Below the pieces are notes generated by a model that was not told the DNA's origin, made no database searches, and worked only from the letters and a program-made list of their open reading frames with translations. Below are positions 9,081 to 21,500 of a stretch of 64,000 nucleotides of DNA, piece by piece. Source of the DNA: Hypholoma sublateritium FD-334 SS-4 (lineage: Eukaryota; Basidiomycota; Agaricomycetes; Agaricales; Strophariaceae); the NCBI GenBank assembly GCA_000827495.1, contig KN817544.1:186001-250000 (forward strand). Reading direction: 5' to 3'. Positions within the stretch are counted from its first letter, which is position 1. Every line of letters starts with the position of its first letter. Both the position numbers and the translations under genes were made by a program.

Positions 9081-11045
9081 CTAAATAGGGTAGTACTTGG
9101 TATATTTCTGAAAAGCCTGTTGAATATCCTCCCCATAATTAGTAGTGGTATCTACTCCTTTTCTTTCAGCCTCCACTACACTGTCCCCATCTAAAGTAGA
9201 GCATCTATACATGGAGGCCTGGTTGAAGAAGACCAGGCTGGCCCTACCCTGTTCGTCTCCAGGTTCTATAGGAGTGGAATTTTCCAAAGTAGGACTGTCT
9301 CCTTCCGTGGTGACGAATTTGAAGTCTTCGAATTCAAGTGAGCTCATTAGTCTAGATAAGCAGACTAATTGACCTTACCAGTTATATCTACATTGAAGTG
9401 ATAAAGAAGCGCAGAGGGGTAGGCAGTGAAAGTCCATGGTGGGAGCTCAACAATAACTCCAGCTTCCCATAGAACCAACCAAGATCTTTTCTTGTGGTTA
9501 AATACCTTTCCTATACATTTGTAGATCAGTGACATGCAAGATGGAGAAGAGAAATCAAGCTGACCAGGAGCCAGGTAAATTGCAAGCAAACAAACACCTA
9601 CAATGTTTTTGAAATCGGTGTGAGGAAGGCAATGGACGCGATTTTGACCAGGAAAAAGTGCGTTGATGCAGAGATTCCAGAAAACGCCGAAGAGGGGTTT
9701 GATCCCATGATTTTTCTCATGCCAAGCAGCAGAGGTCTCAACACGCTCTGCCACCCCGGGAAACATAATTTTAACAAGGGAAGAGGCACGATTTCTGGAA
9801 GAGAATAAATAATTTGGGGGATATCGTTACATATTTTGAGAGGCTTACATAATAGTTTGCACAATCGGCGTCGCCATAAACACTTCAACTGCCTCTTTAT
9901 TCTTTTCGTGCCATTCAGTAAGGGATGGTTTCTGGGAAGAATTGGATGAGGACCAGCAGAACAGCAAGAGGGGGGAGACTGACCAGCACGTACTGGCGAT
10001 GGTGCCCTATGATGAAAGGAAGGTGGGGGCCTCGGTCGTTTTCCCGAAATCTCGCCTTTTCCTTAGGAGAGTTCAGAATGTCCCTTAATAATAGCATAAC
10101 AGAGTCATGGAATGCCTGGCCTCCTTGACGAAACCAGTCAAACTGCTTTGTCCTGAAAAAGAATATAGAGTTTCCTTTGTCGAGGAGGATTGTGGAGCGA
10201 GACCTGAGGGGGCCCGTTTGGATCAAAGGAAACAGGTGGAGAAGCTGATAGCAAAAGGACTCACAAATCAGCTGGGACGGGGCGAAATGTTTCTAGAACC
10301 TTTCGCATCTCCTCAGGGCGTCTATGGAGGGCAAGGATCTCTCGGCGAGCACTAGGCCTTGGATTCAAACCATGCCACCCAGTGGACACATGAGGCGCAT
10401 CTTCCAAGATGGAAAAGGACTGGGTTCCGAAGAGGTCGCCTCCCAGGACAAGCTTCCTTCGCAATCGCAAGGCATCGCTAAGAACTGGGTCTCTCCCAGC
10501 CTCCCTGAAAACCACGCCCCCCCTTGGACGGGAAGCTTTTTTTCCCCTACGAGATTTTTTACCAGTCTTGGCCTTTTTCATCTGAGATTTTGAGCCGGCA
10601 GTTGGGGGCGTCAGGACTGGCACAAGGGGAGAAGGTAGCTCAGAAAGGTCATGGGGTTGTCTGATAGAGGACTGTGAGGGTTTGAGTTTGCTAGGTGAAG
10701 CGCAAAAAAATCAGCACAATTAAGGCGGTGGCCCGGGGTGGGTAGAAACACCCAAAATACACAGCTCACCTCCAGGCTTCCCCAGAGCCATAAGGATGCT
10801 GAAATATTTTCTGGCGCTTTGGTTTTGGAGGTGCATTGGAGGCGCATGGCTCCTGGGAGTGGGAGGTTTGTTCTTGATCAGGTGTAAGGGGCTGAGCTTC
10901 CACTGCTAGCTGCAGGTGGCGAAAGTGAAATGCATCGATGGAAGTTCCCTCTCGACCTTCAAAAGAGGAAGTCACATCAATTCCAGCAGCTTCGGCGTCC
11001 TCAAGGTACTGAGCCTCCATATTTTCCAATCGGCATTCGCAATGC
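9081..11045 (-). CDS. 2OG-Fe(II) oxygenase-like hypothetical protein, 5' end unresolved
   Basis: A multi-exon minus-strand gene can be followed from about 11045 (after a TAG acceptor; the first exon is not found) to a TAG stop at 9081-9083. Clear segments, in order: an acidic N-terminal part; a lysine/arginine-rich block (KKAKTGKKSRRGKKASRPRG); MRKVLETFRPVPADL; a DWFRQGGQAFHDSV block; MFPGVAERVETSAAWHEKNH; and a core with PHTDFKNIVGVCLL, then SWLVLWEAGVIVELPPWT, YPSALLYHFNVD and GRASLVFFNQASM. The last intron is 9326-9378. HTD, the later H and the R of GRASL fit an HxD...H...R oxygenase core. Fungal TET/JBP-like relatives are often linked to transposons, but that link here is inference. All segments are open, so the gene looks intact. 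Confidence 0.55.
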
Positions 11046-13344
11046 ACTAACTTGGGGGGCTAGAGAATACGCAGCCAATGTCAGCTCTGGTATTCAAGGG
11101 AGGCTCAGTCCTTACTCACTACGTAGGCAGCGTGGTCTGCGCTCGATATAGCCTGTGATGCGCCAAGTAGCAATGCTGCGGAAAGAGAAGTAACGCGAGG
11201 CATGGCGGCGGTAACTTGAAGCGCCTAGGGCCAAGGTAGTAGCACGTAGTACAGCAGGCTGTCTTTCTGCAGAACTTGAATGGGCCCGGGCCCCGGCGTA
11301 GCAGAAACGCGAAGTCACTACACCGCGTCACAATGATCAAATCAACATGTGACTTTCGCGTCTCCTAGACGCTCGTGATTCGACGCGCCAGGGCCCTAAA
11401 CAAACTCAGACTACTGTCGCTAATGGCATACATCATGTGAAAGCTGTGCTAAATACTTATACTTAAGCGGAACCTTGAACCCCCCCCCAAAAAAATGGTC
11501 GACTGCTTTCGCCTCGCTCTTACTGCGCGCTGCATCTTCTGATCGCCACGCTGAGACCAGCCGGCAGTCGATTGAGTGGCGCCAGCCATGTAGCGCGGCG
11601 CGCAGCCTCCCATGCCGCTCGCGCATCTACGCCTCCTCTTGCTACGCCAAACCTCGCGGCTATCAAAGCGATGGGCAATGAAGCAGCTCATCAGCCACTG
11701 CTCCGGCCCAGTGTCGACTCATCAAGAACATCTGCCGCGGTATTTCCGACGACGAATCATGCGGAGTTTTTCTCAGCTCTGGTTTTGCGGTGCAGGGGCA
11801 AGCACACTCGCCAGCAGGTCAACGCGAGGTTCGAGCGGCAGGCCGGAGATGCGCACAGGTGCCCCAGCTGCCGAACGCATGCACAGGGGCAGAGAGCGAC
11901 TGCTCCGCCAGCGGCCGCAGAATAGGTGCGTAAGACCCTCCCTTCCCCGAACGCCGCATCGAATAACGCAGGCGCTCAGTGCTAGACGGATTCGCCTTTT
12001 CAAACAGCAGTTCCCCTTCCGACTTTGCAGAATGCTGCTTGCCGTATCCGGAGGGGGCTGGCGTCGACGGCGGTACTCCGTGGGGACAGCGGGCGCCGCT
12101 GAGCTGCCGCTCGTCCTGCGACGACAGCGGCGGCTGCTTTCCTCTGCCGCAGCGCCCTTTGCAGAGTGCGCCTCCTTCGACTGGTGTGGCATAAGGCGCA
12201 GATGCCGACGGCCCCGTGGCTGCTACCCGCCGACGCTGCGCCCACTCCGGCTTCCTTCCTCCGCCGTCTTATTATGAGCGGCCTAGAACAACCCCGCGGC
12301 GCCTGCGTGGGCTTCGACCCGCCCAGGAGCCCCTGCACGCCGCCGCCGCTGATGCGCTTTCTCAAGCCGTGGCGTTTCCTCTGGCTCCGCCCTCTGCCGC
12401 CGCAGCTCTCCTCTACTCAAACCCATCCCTGGCGCTTCCCGGCCCATCGCCCCTTCGCATCTCTTTTCTCTTTTGAGAGCTGGCCGCTCCAAGCTGCTAG
12501 GGCGCCATCGCATCTCTGCTGCGCGCACGCTTCATTTGCCCAGCCCACCCGCTACGCTTTGAGGCGCCCAGAACCCGCGCGACGCTCACTCGCGGCGCCT
12601 ACCACCTCAGCTCCGCGCCCTTGCTGGTAGCCCAGCAGGCCTCTGCTGCCATTCGATCTCGAAAAGCTGTTGCCGCAGCGTGTGCTTGAGCGCCAAAACC
12701 AGCTCGGGCGCCTTCACCCGCTCCCCAGATTGCTCTGCCACCCTGCCGTCCAATGGCGCTGTAAAGGCCTCTTGCCGAAATCGAGGAACACTAACCTGGG
12801 TCAGGAAGTGCAAATGGCCTTATTTCTCACTACAGACAAGTCAGACTGCTATAAAATATCGTAGATAGGCGTCAGTACATATTGACTATGTGAATGTATT
12901 TTTTATTTGAAGAGGAGCGGCATAAAAGAGCTGTCGGAACACCTCCGCGTTGGGATGTCAATATTTCGCCAAAAGTTCGGGTGAAGCAAATGGCATCGCA
13001 GTGCATCATGCCATCAGTCACTCCAAAACGGAGAAAACGGAGTGTTTCTCAACTTCAACAGCACTGCTGTCGACGCATTGCCATTGTATTGGATTAGACT
13101 TCATTACTTACCTGGCTGAAATTGTGTGCAGAGTTTATCCTCTTGGCTGGAGACAATGACAGCGACGGTCGAAGGCAGAGGGAAATGGGAGTGCATTTAT
13201 TTGAGGTCGTTGTACGTAGTACATTGCGTTGCATGTAGTGCATTGTACATTGTAAAGGTTATAAAATTAAAGGAGCGCCGGCGAAGAGGAGCAGTCTGAT
13301 GACACCTGTGAAAACGAGGCTTTAGCTATGCCTCTTCTGCAGCT
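11046..13344. other. GC-rich, ORF-dense stretch without supported genes
   Basis: From about 11400 to 12830 long overlapping ORFs of up to 221 codons appear in many frames on both strands. They are rich in Arg, Ala, Pro and Ser and show no recognisable motif or consistent splice structure, as expected from GC-rich DNA with few stops. A similar block lies at 15.8-18.05 kb. From 12840 to 13344 the sequence is AT-richer, with short TACATTG-type repeats near 13210-13250. Confidence 0.5.
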
Positions 13345-15455
13345 TCAAGTACTGGGGCCAGAGAGCGAGGGAAATGCAGGGCCAGCTTTGAAGGGGTTTC
13401 CGAAAAGAGAAGGGGGAAGTAGCGTGGGCATGCTGAGAAAGAACTTGGTGAAGACTTGCAGTGCTTTCTTGGAGCTGGGGTCAAGCGGGTAATTCTCATC
13501 ATTCTCTAGCTGGGAGTGCAGGTGAGACATGGACTGGACACTGTGAGCATGATAGTTCCCTGCTAGGCGAATGGGGTGCCTGTTCGCACTCAGAGCGATC
13601 ATGGCGTCTGCAGAGTCGAGGATGGAAATCAAACCCCTTTGCAGTGGCGATCTATCCTTTTCTGTAACTCGCACCCCTTGTGAGTTTGTGACCTCGTTCT
13701 CCAGCAGAGTTGTAAGAAAGCGCCGCCTGTATTCGTCATCCACCCGGATTTGTTCTTCAGTCGCATTGGAAGGGAGCTCCCTGCCGTTGGTGTTCAAGGC
13801 CCTCCTGAACTGGCGGGATCCATTCAACCCATGCAAAGTGAAGTCTGGAATGCGGAGAGCATGCGCTGTAGCTCGCATCATCTTGTCCACCAAAGCCCTA
13901 GCCCGCACCATGGCGAGGTCTCCTGCATCCTAAGGAAGCCGCAGTCAGTCGGAAGTCGGCAGGGGGTGTTGAAGAACGAATGAAACGGTAAACCTACCTG
14001 AGACAGTGTCCAGATCTGGACGTTGCCGAACATAGATGACAGAGATGCGAGGCACTCATCCTGCTTATCCACCCGGCTGCTGAAGTGCTGCCCATTTTCT
14101 TCCTCCCTTTTCTTCTGCTCAACAAAATCACGGGACAAGTCATCAACGCGCCGATCCCTGGCTTCCGTCCCGCTCTGTTGCTCGTCCATCTTCTGTAACA
14201 GGATCTTGAGGAGCTGCTCCTGCTTATCGGCCCTGATCGTTTGCGCATCGAATTTAGCAGCTTGCGCATCAAATTTAACAGTTTGCGCCTGGAACGCAGC
14301 GGCTTGCACCTCCAGATCCTCCTTGAGCAGTTTTTTTTCGAGGCGTTCGGCAAGCAGCTGGTCGGTCAGGGCTCGAACTTCCGCTGAGATTTGTGTAGAA
14401 GCGAGGATCTGCGTTGCGAATCTGGCCTCGTGAGCCAGCATTTCATCCTGGTGCAGCTTCGTTTGCGCCGCTTCCTTCTTCGCTTGCAGGGCATCCTTTC
14501 TCACTTGAGCAGCTGCTGCGGCGGCCTCTTTCTTATCTCGCATGTTGTCCTTGTCTCGCTGTTTGAGCAATAGGTCGGACGCCTTCCTATCTCGCGCGGC
14601 GCACCACTTTGCATTCTGCTTATCCTGAGCATGCCGTGCGTCGGCCTGTTTCTTGTCTCGAACCATCTGTGCGTCGGCCTCCTTCGCGTCTCGTGCAAGC
14701 TGTGCGTCAGCCTCCTTCTCGTCTCGTGCAAGCTGTGCGTCGGCCTCTCTTTTCCTCTGGGCCTCCACAAGTTCCTGCCTGATTCCATCCTCACGAATTG
14801 TCTGCTGCCTCTGTAAATCCAAGAACTCCAATCTGAGAGCCTCCACTAGCGTCTTCTGGGCAGCCAACATCTCCTCCCTGAACTTGGTGTCGCGCTTTTC
14901 CTGCGCTTCGACAAATCCTTTCCTAAGATTCTCTTGGCCGTCCAGCAGCTGCTGTTTGTCTTCAACCTGTTTATCGGCGAGGTTCGCAAGCTTCTCCAGC
15001 GCTGCGTCCAATTCGGCGCTGAAGGGCTCTCCAGGAGAAAAGCCTGAAGAAGTGATGGGGGTAGCCCCTCCTGAATTGCCCATAGGGAACCCAGTGATAA
15101 AAGGTGTAGTTCTAAGCAAGTCCGTGGCCAACTCGAAGCTACCTGAGGCAGCTGACGTAAGTGGCATCGATGCGAGGTCCGATTCCGAAACAAAGCCTCC
15201 GGCGGGGCAACTGGATTGCCCGGATTCAGCTGAAGTGCAGGAAGAAAGCCTTGAATATGTCGAGTCGGAAGAAAAAGAGCTTTGGCCTGAGTCTTCGGAG
15301 CTAAATGAGCAGTCGACCCAAGGGGTGTGTTGTGAGCTTTCCGATGACTGGCTGCGGTGAACCAAGGAAGCACGAAATGCAGCACGGGATTCCGACGCCG
15401 ACTGACTGATGCCTTCCAACCTGTCAGAGGAAATTCTTTGGGATTTGGGGGGCAT
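13345..15455 (-). CDS. Long coiled-coil protein (680 aa), unknown function
   Basis: Two exons, 15455-13998 and 13929-13345, join in phase 0 across a 68-nt intron (GTAGGT to CCTTAG) to give 680 residues. Residues 1-150 are Ser-rich and probably disordered. Residues about 150-460 are an extended charged helix. Within it is an 11-residue repeat of the type EADAQLARDEK, and further on a 7-residue repeat of the type KFDAQ(A/T). The C-terminal 195 residues look globular, with blocks such as LHGLNGSRQFRRALN and PSSKKALQVFTKFFLSMP that I do not recognise. Hendecad repeats suggest a rod-like coiled coil or single alpha-helix. A structural or scaffold role is a guess. The frame is intact although its surroundings are repeat-rich. 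Confidence 0.65.
14633..14765 (-). repeat. Coding minisatellite, 33-bp unit
   Basis: Inside the coiled-coil gene, about four units of 33 bp, each beginning TGTGCGTC(G/A)GCCTC on the plus strand, encode the 11-residue helix repeat. The two central units are nearly identical, which suggests recent unit turnover. Confidence 0.7.
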
Positions 15456-18400
15456 GGCTGGACCCGATGGTTGAGATCGAAGGTAAAAAGGTGAAAGGGA
15501 AAGGATTAGGAGGCAGTGACTGGGAGCCTGAGAAGTGTACTAAGTATCTTTGGAGCTCGACTAGACAATTGAACCCACCCGGCGCTGATCCGACCACAGT
15601 TGCCGTCGTTGCCGGTGAGCTGGCTCACTTCCAATGGCCGCTGATGGTAGTTACGCCGTGCCATACAATTTCGCTGCGCATACTTATATTTGCACAGGCG
15701 CATAAATACATCACGGTGAGTGTGCCGAAAAACATTAGGTGCGCAGATTTATTCTACAGTATGAGGGAGTGAAGCCGATAAGCCTTGCTTATCTAATTGA
15801 TCCTAATCGGCATAAGGCGAGCCCATGCAGCGAGCCTCTGACACCCGCACGGCTGCAGCTCCTCTCAGCTCCTCTCCCTCCGCCGCCCTCACACCTCCCA
15901 ATCTCACTGCTCCGAGAGCTCTACGCGCGCGCAAGGCCGCGCCTCGACCGTGCACCAGCCCCGGCCCGGTATTGACGTCACTGCAACAGGCGTCACTTCA
16001 TTCAGCAGTGGCAAGCGAAGATTTTTCTCAGAAGTTCGATGCTGCAGCGGATAAGCCGAGCCCAACGCAAGCTTCGAGCGACCAGCGAAGATGCGCACAT
16101 GCCCCGCAGCCGCCAACTGTAAACACAGGAGCGCGAAAGGATTGCACTGGCTGAAAAACAGGTGCGTGGAGGCTGCCTTCTGCCCAGCGAGCTCCGCAGT
16201 GTCTGATATTCAGTTAGATTCCTGCATAACCCACACCAGGTGGTGCAAGCGGCCATCGCAATGCGGGCATCCTCGTTTGCAAACAGGGACCTCCGCTCCC
16301 TCTCAGCTGCAAGTCTGAGCTCCCAAACCTTTGCTGCAGCCGAAGAGGTGGGTGGAGGGATGGGAGCGCCTCTGCACTGTCGACGACGGAGATGGAGCAG
16401 TGGAATGGAAGCGGGGTGCGGGGAGCCTTGGAGGCGGCGGAAGTTGCACGGCGAAGGCGAGCTCATACCCTGTGCCCAACTTGCGCCGCACTGAACTGCA
16501 CAGGCCTCTCTTTGTCTCAGATTCGAGTCCATCTGCCGCCGGGGGTGGCAGACGGCGACAGCGCTGCGGCATTCTCAAGGCAGCGCTTGGCGTCCTGGCC
16601 AAAGACCGCCAAACTCCACGCCCAGTGTGAGCTCCTTTCTTATTTGATATCAAAATAGGCCTCAATGATTTATCGCAGGCCATCAGACACACACTTTCGG
16701 AGACTTTTTCTCTGATGCCGGCGCCCCATGCCCCTTTCATCGATAATATCAGCAGCGCTAGCTCACTTCAGCCCAAATTCCACAGGAAGAGAAGCGCCTC
16801 GCACACCTCAGGAACCTTGCTCTGAAGAACGAATGGAAATTTGAGAATGGCTTTCGTTCCTCCCAGTTCCGGGGAAATCCTCACTCCAGGGGTTGCACGC
16901 TGCGAAACCAAGAACCTTAACGGAGAAGTGCCGGAAACCTTGCCCACCCACAGACTTCACCCGACCTGCTCGTGCGGAGCCTTTGCAAGCGGTGCTTCCC
17001 AGTGTCGCCCACGTTGTTCCGCCCATGCAGCTTGCAGGAGCATCGCCGACGCCTTCGGGAGCATCTTCGCCCCTGCAAGCAGGCGCCAGTTCTCTCTTTT
17101 ACGCGCTTCGCCGCTGCGTCTTCAGCCGCGTTTTTTGCCGCTGCGACTTTCCGCCTCTCGAACCCGCGCGGAAGTTGCTCGCTTATGTGTGGACGAAATC
17201 CTAGGCACACTTCTCCAGAACCACTTCGCCTCCGCAGCCTCTGGTGGCGTCGCGCACAGCCTACGGCGATCATCTACAAGGTGCTTTGCACTTCTGTGCG
17301 CCTCCATCAACCAATCAGGGCGCCTCGGCGACAGCTGCAGCTTGCGCTGCCAGGCACTGCACAAACCAAGCATGCCCGCTTTAGCTCGTGCGTTGTTCCG
17401 GTACGCCTGTCGCTTCTCATTGCCGCCAGCACTCGCGGCACGCGGTGTGTAAGCTGCTGCCCCCTGCATGAGGCTCACGAGTCGCGTAGTCCGTGCAGTT
17501 TGCGCGTCGCATAATGCGCATGCTGCCTTTCCAAGCCGCCAGATGCCGCCTTGTGAGCCTTTCAGAACCACGCGCTGCTGCCAGTGCACCTGCAGACGGC
17601 ACATGGGCCACCTAAAGGCTGGTTCGCAGGGGCCGTTCGATAGAGCCTGGTGTTCGCCGGCATGGGCGCTTCCTGGACATTCTGCCGCTCCGACAACCAA
17701 CACCACCGCTTAAACCCCTGCCGCTCCGCCCGCCCGAGATTCCAAGGCCATGCAGGCGCCGTTCCGCGCTGCGCTATCCCCAGGACTCAGATTAACCAGC
17801 CAAGCGGCTCGCGCAAACTCTGTTCCCCTCAACCTTGATCTACTAGCGCCCATGCGCATCGCCGAGGCGCCTGCGCAAGCAGCCCTTCGGGCTTCCCCTT
17901 TCGGCCCCTGCGTCTTCGTCTCTAACGGCTTACAACGCCTCCTTAGCTTCGAGGGGTCGCTCGGGTGCCATATCTCCCCGCCGCCGCTCCCATACATAAG
18001 CGGGGGCCCGGCGCTCCGGCGCTACTCCCATCCTCTTTCGCTGCCTTCTCAGTATATTTACATAGATATAATCTTTTTGCATTTATCCTACCGAATTGTT
18101 CATGTAAGTACTTGCGAAATGCACAATAAAGAACACTATTGATGAGCAGCCTGCTACTGCACCACCCCGCTTCTCTTGCTCTGCGCAGCAGTCCCCTCGA
18201 GACTCAAGACATCCATCATCCATTTCTACGGGAGACTGCGCCCAGAATAAATGCCACAGCCAAGCCGTGGCGCGAATTAAACGCGTTGATCAGCATCCGA
18301 ACGTTCAAAATTGGACTGCCCCTGGGGGATTCCCACAGTTCTGTTTGAGCTATTCAAGATAATTTTGAACCTGGCTTTTAGTACTACTACTACTACTGCC

Positions 18401-18574
18401 AGTGTCTATCCTTGGTCAACTCATCTAAAAACCCTTTAAATGCTCAGTCTTCCTTGATTCACTTCTAACAGTTCCCAAATACCTTGGGCACCTTCTGGTC
18501 TTTGAATGATCGCCCAAACCACACTCAGAAAGCTGCCCCATGTCCTCGGATTTGTATTGCTAGTTCTGCTTTTT
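15456..18574. other. GC-rich ORF-dense block, no supported genes
   Basis: 15456-15800 would be the promoter side of the coiled-coil gene. From about 15820 to 18050 there are many overlapping ORFs of up to 203 codons on both strands with no domain, codon pattern or splice structure that I trust. The block ends in an AT-rich stretch at 18045-18135. A five-unit TAC microsatellite is at 18382-18396. The block resembles the one at 11.4-12.8 kb in composition and may be decayed repeat DNA. Confidence 0.45.
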
Positions 18575-21500
18575 ATGGCCCAACTCTCCTGTGTCTTAGG
18601 ATGCGACCGGACATTCACTGAGAATAAAAACCTAGCCAGGCACAAAAAAAACTGCCTACATGTTCAACGCCTGCGCCAAATGTCTAGAGAGACTCGTCAG
18701 ACGAACGGGCACATGCATAACTTGTTAACCCGTCTGCCCGGGCCTGCAGACCGAAAGCAGAGACTGAGAGTGAGTAGTTCTTGAAGTCCACTGTTGATGA
18801 TGCTGAGTTGAGACCTCAGGTCATCCTTGCTTCCACTGCCAGTATTACAGGATGCTGCCCAGCCTCAGAGGCATCCACCCCAAACCACTCCTCTGGATCC
18901 GTCGCAGAGCTGGAGGTAGCAATGGATATTGATGTTGATTCTGCTTCTCCCCCTCTGTCACCAATCCCGGGCCCAAGCCTCACCAGGGCAGGACGGCCAA
19001 GGCGCAACTATCGAATTCCACGCCGCTTTGAGGATTTTCTTCCTGAACTGGCTGCCGTTACGCAAGCCCAGGCAGCAGTGGGATCGGTCCGACGTGTTAT
19101 CCTCATAGTAAGGGATGGCTTGGTTACAGCTGCAAACTCATTCGGAATCTGGCGCGACTACCCAAGAAGACCGACAAGAGACCCTGATGCATCCCTCCGC
19201 CTCAGCGATTTGACTCCCGTGCCAAGAAATGCTTTACCCATTCATCCTGCCTCACCAGAACCTCCCCACTGGCCCTTTTCCAATTCGACAATTCATGGAG
19301 TGATGAAATGGCTGAATAACGGGAATACTATCAAATCCGAAGCACAAATGAATGAATTTGTGAACAACGTCATACTTTCTCCTGAGTTTTCCCAAGAACA
19401 TCTCGCAGGCTTCGACGCCCATCGTGAAAACCACCGCCTTGATGAAGCACTGGCGAAATCCTCATTCCTCACTCAGTTCAAAGAAAGTAAAGTGGACATT
19501 CTGGTTCCATCAGGGGCCGTCGGCGTTCCTTCCCAAACCTTTACTGTGCCTGGGCTTCTCCATCGCAAGCTCACGACGGTCATCTCTGATGCATTCAATA
19601 GCTCGCTTTCCCATCTGTTTCATTTCTCACCTTTTAAGTTGTATCACCTCTCTCCAATCACAAAAAAGGAAGAGCGTATCTTTAATGAAATTTACACCTC
19701 AGATGCCTTTCTGGAAGAGCATGAAAAGGTCCAGCGCCGTTCGCTACTTCCTCCAGAAGACCTTGAATGTAAACGAGAGAAAGTCATAGCAGCATTGATG
19801 TTTTCTTCCGACTCCACTCACCTGACAAACTTCGGAAACGCAAAAGCCTGGCCCATCTATCTCATGCTCGGAAATCTTTCGAAATACATCAGGGCTCAAC
19901 CAAATTCCGGAGCCATGCACCATTTAGCCTACATTCCATCGGTAAGGAGACTACCCTTTGGCTTATTCTGATATACTTATTCTGATGTACTGAACCACCT
20001 TCTCACAAGTTGCCAGATTCCTTCCAAGATTTCGCTTCAAATTTCCATTGCAGGTGGAAGAGTCAAAAAAAGCAAATTCTGTCTCATTGTCGACGTGAGC
20101 TAATGCACGGCGTATGGAATACCATTCTCGATGACGATTTTCTCTATGCCTGTTCCTATGGAATTGTCATCAAATGTATTGATGGAGTTGAGCGAAGAGT
20201 TTACCCAAGGATTTTCACATATTCCGCTGATTATCCTGAAAAGTAAGTGGGATTTCTTCTAATGAATACCCTCTATCTAACACTGTAACTTATTTGAAGG
20301 GTTCTTCTGGCTTGCATCCGGGAAAGTGGACTTTTTCCATGTCATAGATGCCTCATCCCAAAGGGAGCTATCCATCAACTTGGCTTCCCTGAAGACATAG
20401 CAATCCGCATACAAAGTATTCGCGCTTTTCTGGTAGATAAGGTTGAGAAGGCCCGCAACCTCATCTACAGGCGTGCCAAACCAATAAACGGAGTTGATGT
20501 GGAGGAACTACTCAAGGAAACTTCTAGCGTTCCAACTACGGTGAGTCGTTTAGTCGAATTAAACACCAGCCTTTCTTTAACCTTTTTCTTGATTTATAGA
20601 ATGCATTCGTTAACAGGCTAGGAAGGGCGTTCAACCCTTCAAAAATGCTTGTAGTTGATCTTCTGCATGAGTTCGAAATCGGTGTCTGGAAATCACTTTT
20701 TACCCACCTTATTCGTCTACTCTACGCTGCCGGTAAAGACTCAGACAGATTAGTGACGGAACTGGACAAAAGGTTTGTATATACTACCCTACCCTGTTGC
20801 TACTTATCCAACCCTTCTTGTAGGTATCGCCAGATTTCAACATTCGGCTCTGGCACCATTCGCAAGTTTTCTCAAAACTCATCGGAGATGAAAAAACTTG
20901 CCGCCAGGGATTTTGAAGATTTGCTGCAGGTCAGATTGATCATCGCCGCACCTCCATAACCCTATAATTTATGCATGCTTCCTTGTAGTGTGCAATTCCT
21001 GCTTTTGAAGGGCTATTTGATGAGCCGTACAACAGCTCTCTGATGACGCTACTGTACCGAACGGCTGAATGGCATGGCCTAGCTAAGCTTCGCATGCATA
21101 CGGAATCGTCACTTGCTTTGCTGGAGTCTTTGACCACGGAGTTCGGCTTGCTTATGCAGAGCTTTCAGGAACTAACCAGCAAGGATTTCATTACCATGGA
21201 GCTTCCCAAGGAGACGGCTGCCAGGAATCGTAAAGAAACAAGCAGTGTTGGTCCTTCTGGAAGCGCTCTTACAAGTGAGCCTTCAACTGCTGTTGATCCC
21301 GCGGGAGGATCTATGGATGAAAACGCCACGAGAGTACTGCCGCCGGCTGGAAATTCTGGACCCAGGGGTGTGTTTTAATTTTTGTGGCCAGATGAAATCT
21401 CAGATGGATGCTAATCATAAGCTTTAACGACAATAGAAGCATCGTCTGCCTCTTCTGGTGGACGAAAACACAAAACCTTGAGTCTGTCAACAATAAAGTA

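Noticed and set aside
11612..12277. 221-codon plus-strand ORF
   Set aside because: GC-driven open frame with Arg/Pro/Leu-rich content and equally long antisense frames; no family signal.
14653..15360. 235-codon plus-strand ORF antisense to the coiled-coil gene
   Set aside because: It is a Ser/Ala/Cys-rich shadow of the repetitive coding strand.
17122..17706. 194-codon minus-strand ORF
   Set aside because: Same GC-rich situation, with no motif and no splice context.
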